This document shows positions 59,714 through 64,000 of a DNA stretch of 64,000 nucleotides, piece after piece. Both the position numbers and the translations under genes were made by a program. Origin of the DNA: Pseudoscleropodium purum (lineage: Eukaryota > Streptophyta > Bryopsida > Hypnales > Brachytheciaceae); the NCBI GenBank assembly GCA_963969395.1, contig OZ017795.1:40467063-40531062 (forward strand). Reading direction: 5' to 3'. Position 1 is the first letter of the stretch, and every line of letters starts with the position of its first letter. Under the pieces are notes generated by a model that saw nothing but the letters and a program-made list of their open reading frames with translations, did not search any database and had not been told where the DNA came from.

Positions 59714-61260
59714 CTAATGCAAACTAGGGCGGTATGCCTCTTTTCAGTGCATTATAGTTTGGAAAAAAACCCATTGATGCATTTTGAGTGGATTCTAAAA
59801 AACTTATAAAATTAGAATCTATGTGGATACACAAATATAAAATGAATTATTCAAACTTTTGCATGGTTTTTTTATTTCTAGAATTATATTATACACTACT
59901 TCATCCTTTACAACATTTTGTGTTTAATTTTCTTGGTTTTAATCATTTTTTCTAAATACATTTTAATTTATGTCTTGTCATGGTTTAAATTATTGATTGA
60001 TTTTTGAAGTCACAATAAACATAGGTTTCAATCCTAGCATTTTGAACTCATTTTTGTATTTTAGTCCTAAAACTAGAAAAAAAATTAATTAATTAAATAA
60101 TTTCTTATAGAATAAAATGTAAGCAAGACAATTGTAATCTTAGGATTTTAAATTTACAATTATAGAAAAATTGTACAGAATATTTCACAATCAAATTTTG
60201 TACCATTTTAAAGATTTGATTAGTGAAGGTAGAAAGTTTTTCATTTGCAATGTGCTTATGGGGATATTTCAATTTTAAAATTAAAAGAAATTAAAAGATG
60301 TAAAATTCAATTTTCATATTTCAGTAAGATGTACATGCTTGAATTGAAAACTATTTTGCATATCAAGAATAAAAACTTGATTTTTCTTTGAAAGAGACTT
60401 AAATACTTTGCCTTATTCCAAACTCTTAGCAAATAATAATAACCAAAAAACACCAAGAAATTTATTGAAATTATAAAAATGGCTTCTTTTACAATAGAAA
60501 CAATTGATTCTTGTGTTTGAATAATATAAATGGAAAAAAACAAAAAACAAACAGTTGTAAAATATGTTTTTTATGGTCTAAAAGATGAATTTTTGTACCA
60601 TTGCTTGCAATTGGTAAATAATTTTCTAGTGACCACACCTTGATAGTTCAATGACTAAACTTAATTTTCTATCAAGCAAACTACTTGGTATTTCAGAAAT
60701 AATGCATTTGATTATGCTCATTTGAGCAAACTATATTATTTGATTTGTAGGAGAAAATCTATATCCAAAAAAATAATTCCAAAGTCAAATTTTAGAAGTT
60801 CTAAACCACAATTTGATTCCAAAGCATTTTAGAGGTTAACTTGAATATATATAAGAGTTATTTTAATCTATGACTCTTTTTATAATTTTCTTTTGTCTAC
60901 ATGGAACACATGTCAATTCCTTTTCAAGATTGCATTCAAATTCATCTTCAACTTTAGTTATGAATAACAACAATACATTAGTGCATATACTCTAGTTGAA
61001 TTTCTTTCCAAATTGCAACATCAATCTTGTCTTTGTAATTTTCAAATCAAAGAAAGGCCCAAAGAACTTTTTGCACCTTGATGGATGCTAAAATGTGTTT
61101 GGTCTCTACTTTTAATGCCATTAACAACATTTTGTGTTAAATCAAAAACTTAGACAATAGCTTCAAATCCATTGCCAACATAATTCAATTAGAAAACATA
61201 AATACAATATCACACACACTATATATTTTCAAATCTTTCTATTTCTACAATAAATATTAG

Positions 61261-61265
<5 letters not shown>
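59714..61265. other. AT-rich intergenic DNA, no gene seen
   Basis: Short ORFs only; no motif, RNA gene or clear repeat is recognised. Confidence 0.4.

Positions 61266-61329
<64 letters not shown>
61266..61329. repeat. (TA)n microsatellite, about 32 repeats
   Basis: Uninterrupted TA dinucleotides. The alternating Tyr-Ile ORFs on the minus strand derive from it. Confidence 0.98.
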
Positions 61330-61331
<2 letters not shown>

Positions 61332-64000
61332 CTAACATAAATTTCCATAAAACAATACATATTAGTTTTAATATTAGTTTTAATATTGGAATGTATTTTC
61401 CAAGGTTTTGTAGAAGTTGCAGCCAATGTATGGTCCTCATACAATTTTTTCCAATTTTAGGTATAGCAAATTAATAGAACAATGTGAGATTGGATTGCAT
61501 ACTTGTGGATAAAGCCTTTTGAAGATACAATGAAAAAATTTGTAATAGCTAAGGCTTGCAAAGAACAAAAGAATCTTATAGTGGGTATGCTTTAAAAACA
61601 AGAGCACAGATGGATGTGGGCATTAGAATAATTTTGGAAATTTTCTAGTTGGCTAGCTAGGTGTGAGATTTGAGCAATTCAAGGGACAACAATGATGTTG
61701 CAACCACCCTTGATTTTTGGTAAGACCAAATCATGTTAGACCATTTGCCAAAGCATATGAAAATAGAATTGTAGAAGAGTGCTACAAGTAATGTTGTTGT
61801 ACATTGGGACTTGTAGGTCTTCATTTGGTAGGAGAGCTTTACTTGATTGTCTGCATTATCCCTCATTTTGTAGATGATTTGGAAAGATAGTTTGTTTTGT
61901 TTAGAGAGTCATTTCAAGCATATTAGTGTGCACCACAAAAAGTATTGGAAGCCAAAAAATTGAGCAAAATTACAAAATTTTAATTCAGATAAAGCTTGAT
62001 ACTATACATCTAGTGCACACTCAAAATATATAAAAGTAGATGATTCACTTCATGGAGTGCTTCTACGTAGTTTCTAGGAATATAACCCTAAATGTTTCAA
62101 TGCACTACAAAGAATCTAATAGTGTAATAATCAAAAATAAAAAGGTGCAAATATTATCAAGTAGTCTACATTTATAAAAACATAAGTCTAAAGCATGAAA
62201 GAAATCCATTGAACCCTTGAGCAACCATGACAAGTTGGCATCCAAAGTCTAAAGTTTTGTGGGCATGAGCTCCTTTATACCGTTGGCAAGGAAATGGAGT
62301 GGTAAAAAGTAAAACCTAGCCTTGGCCATTTGCATTTTTGGTTGTTATTCCATTGAATAGAACGTGGTTGCTTTCATTACATTTGATAGCCAAAAAAAGG
62401 GGAATTATTTAAGAACCAAAAAGTTTAATTTGGTGGACAAAAGAGGCCATCTTAAAGGTATATCCTAAATCTACTTACCACCCCATAAGGCATAAGCACC
62501 CCTTGTGACCAAAAGTGTTCCCATATAGTCTGGAAGTTTGATTTGAAGTGTTGTAATTTTTACATCCAATCTTTGAATTTACTAAAACTTGTTGAAAAAT
62601 GTATGCCCTCTTTTCTAGTTTGTATAGTATAATTTTTACATCAATTCCAATACATTGATTTTTTGGGAGCCATGCAAAGTTCACATGTTCAATTTGAAAT
62701 CACCAAACTATATTTTGATTAGTGCAACTTTGGAGGCTTGTATTTCCTTCATCTAATGTTTTTTTTTAGTAAAATTTGTTGGATTAGATTTCCTTCAAAG
62801 TTTATTTATTGTCATAAAATTTTCATACTAATTCAAATTGTTTTAAATGTTTGGGAGCCATTTCGAAATTCAAAATCCAAACATTTTTGGATTACACTAA
62901 ACTTTAGCATCCTATTTTTCTTCATACAGTGTTTGTTTCCAATTAAAAAAATTGCAAAAGTTGTGCATACTAGTCAAGTTTGTGTGATTAAAATTTCATA
63001 TCAATCCAAGAAGTTGGATTGAGAAGCATTCATTAGAGGATTTCTGGGCTCAAGGAGAATTGCTTCAAGCAGGTGCGTCAGGAATTGCCCTTCCTTGGAG
63101 TTTTGGAAATGGTTGTTCCCAAAAAAAAATTTAAAACAAAAAAACAAACAAAAAAACCTACTCATGAAATGCAAAAAAAAAAAAATTCGGATGTGGTAGT
63201 TGCCATGCCATGTCAACGAGCTACCGTGGTCCCCTGCGGGGCTATTCCCACAATGTGCGAACCCACAAACCTCCTGGTAGTGAAAAAATCCTCTACTGTT
63301 AGTAGATTCAACCTCAAATGTTTTTTTTTCTACAACTCTTTTTTTGTTAGTTTTTGATATTTCAAAGCCATTTTGTAAATACAATGAGTCATTTGAATGA
63401 TATTTTCTTACACCAATGTGTTTATATGCTGGTTTTGAAGCACTTCATAGGTTAGAGTTTTTTCATTTGGGTAGGTTTAGAAATCAAATTTCCTTTCTAA
63501 TGTGTTGTTAGAAAAATTTTAGCATTGTTTTTCACCAGTAAATATTAGAATCTTCAATCTTATAATCTATATGGTTGAATGACTCCAAATTTGATTCATG
63601 TCATTTACAACATGTAGAATACAAAATTGTATGGCTGAAATTTCTATACTGTAGTGACATTTAGACCTATAATACATGCTATAATAGGGTAGTTGCAAGA
63701 AAAGGTGGTTCTATTTTCCATCACACTTTGAGTTACAGAGTTTAGTTTGGCCATAACATTTGGAGAATGAAGTTGATGTACTTGAATTCTTTTATTGAAG
63801 ATGACCAACTTTTTCTATAAAGATAATTCTTATTTTTCAGAAATTTTCAAAAAAAATTAAAATTAAATTTCAATTAAGCTAATTTATCACACTTTGCGAT
63901 TTAGGGGTGCTTAGTACTATGGAATATCCATAATTAATGATGTTGAGCTTAAATTTTAGTTGGATATTCCCGCACTAGAGAGGCATGTGCCTACCAAAAA
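61330..64000. other. AT-rich intergenic DNA to the window end
   Basis: No supported gene. A slightly GC-richer patch at 63010-63290 with A-runs (63119-63185) gives overlapping ORFs on both strands (63001-63384 minus; 63073-63357 plus) without recognisable domains; it could be a small retroelement remnant. Nothing else is recognised. Confidence 0.4.

Noticed and set aside
61219..61444. Tyr-Ile repeat ORFs
   Set aside because: Direct translation of the (TA)n microsatellite.
63201..63290. Possible tRNA in the GC-richer patch
   Set aside because: Neither strand gives a T-arm box, an acceptor stem and a cloverleaf together.
1..64000. CRISPR array, bacterial operons or rRNA genes
   Set aside because: No regular short repeats with unique spacers and no rRNA core motifs; gene structure is eukaryotic with spliced introns.

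Overview
The window is nuclear DNA of a land plant. Evidence: two intron-containing genes with canonical GT/AG splice sites, one of them chlorophyllide a oxygenase (chlorophyll b synthesis) with a transit-peptide-like N-terminus, plus plant-style hAT-, Harbinger- and MULE-like miniature transposons. Intergenic DNA is strongly AT-rich and genes stand out as GC-richer islands. That contrast would suit a moss or another non-seed plant, but lineage cannot be proven from this sequence.

Layout. 0.35-1.3 kb: a decayed AT-rich repeat. 1.66-7.04 kb: the CAO gene island, with 8 exons (2226-5907, 580 aa). 7.05-18.8 kb: a repeat field with three copies of a TTAA-flanked element of about 0.93-1.3 kb, and two copies of a second repeat (11.2 and 15.9 kb), one of which carries a foldback transposon. 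18.95-23.66 kb: a D-cysteine desulfhydrase (DCD) gene with 10 exons, 451 aa. 24.4-27.9 kb: two broken protein-kinase copies. 28.6-28.9 kb: a GC-rich hAT-type MITE with a perfect 8-bp target duplication. 29-37.5 kb: AT-rich repeats and an LTR-like promoter segment. 37.5-42.1 kb: a second, broken copy of the DCD locus lacking exons 1 and 3-5, with a Harbinger-type MITE in it. 43.2-44.7 kb: an unrecognised gene-like island. 44.8-45.1 kb: degenerate CCCTAA-like repeats. 45.4-46.75 kb: a third kinase relic. 47.1-48.7 kb: fragments of an unrecognised degraded gene. 49-64 kb: mostly AT-rich DNA with more TTAA-flanked elements, an 87-bp tandem array at 56.1-56.7 kb and a long (TA)n tract.

Only CAO and DCD look functional. 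They act in unrelated pathways (chlorophyll b synthesis; D-cysteine/sulfur metabolism) and show no operon-like link. The most interesting content is the record of genome turnover. Paralogous segments inside the window serve as empty-site controls that date and define individual transposon insertions. A family of TTAA-flanked elements recurs at least four times and may be piggyBac-like. A small chimeric fragment at 10.87-11.09 kb joins a copy of the DCD 5' flank to a copy of the CAO 3' flank.
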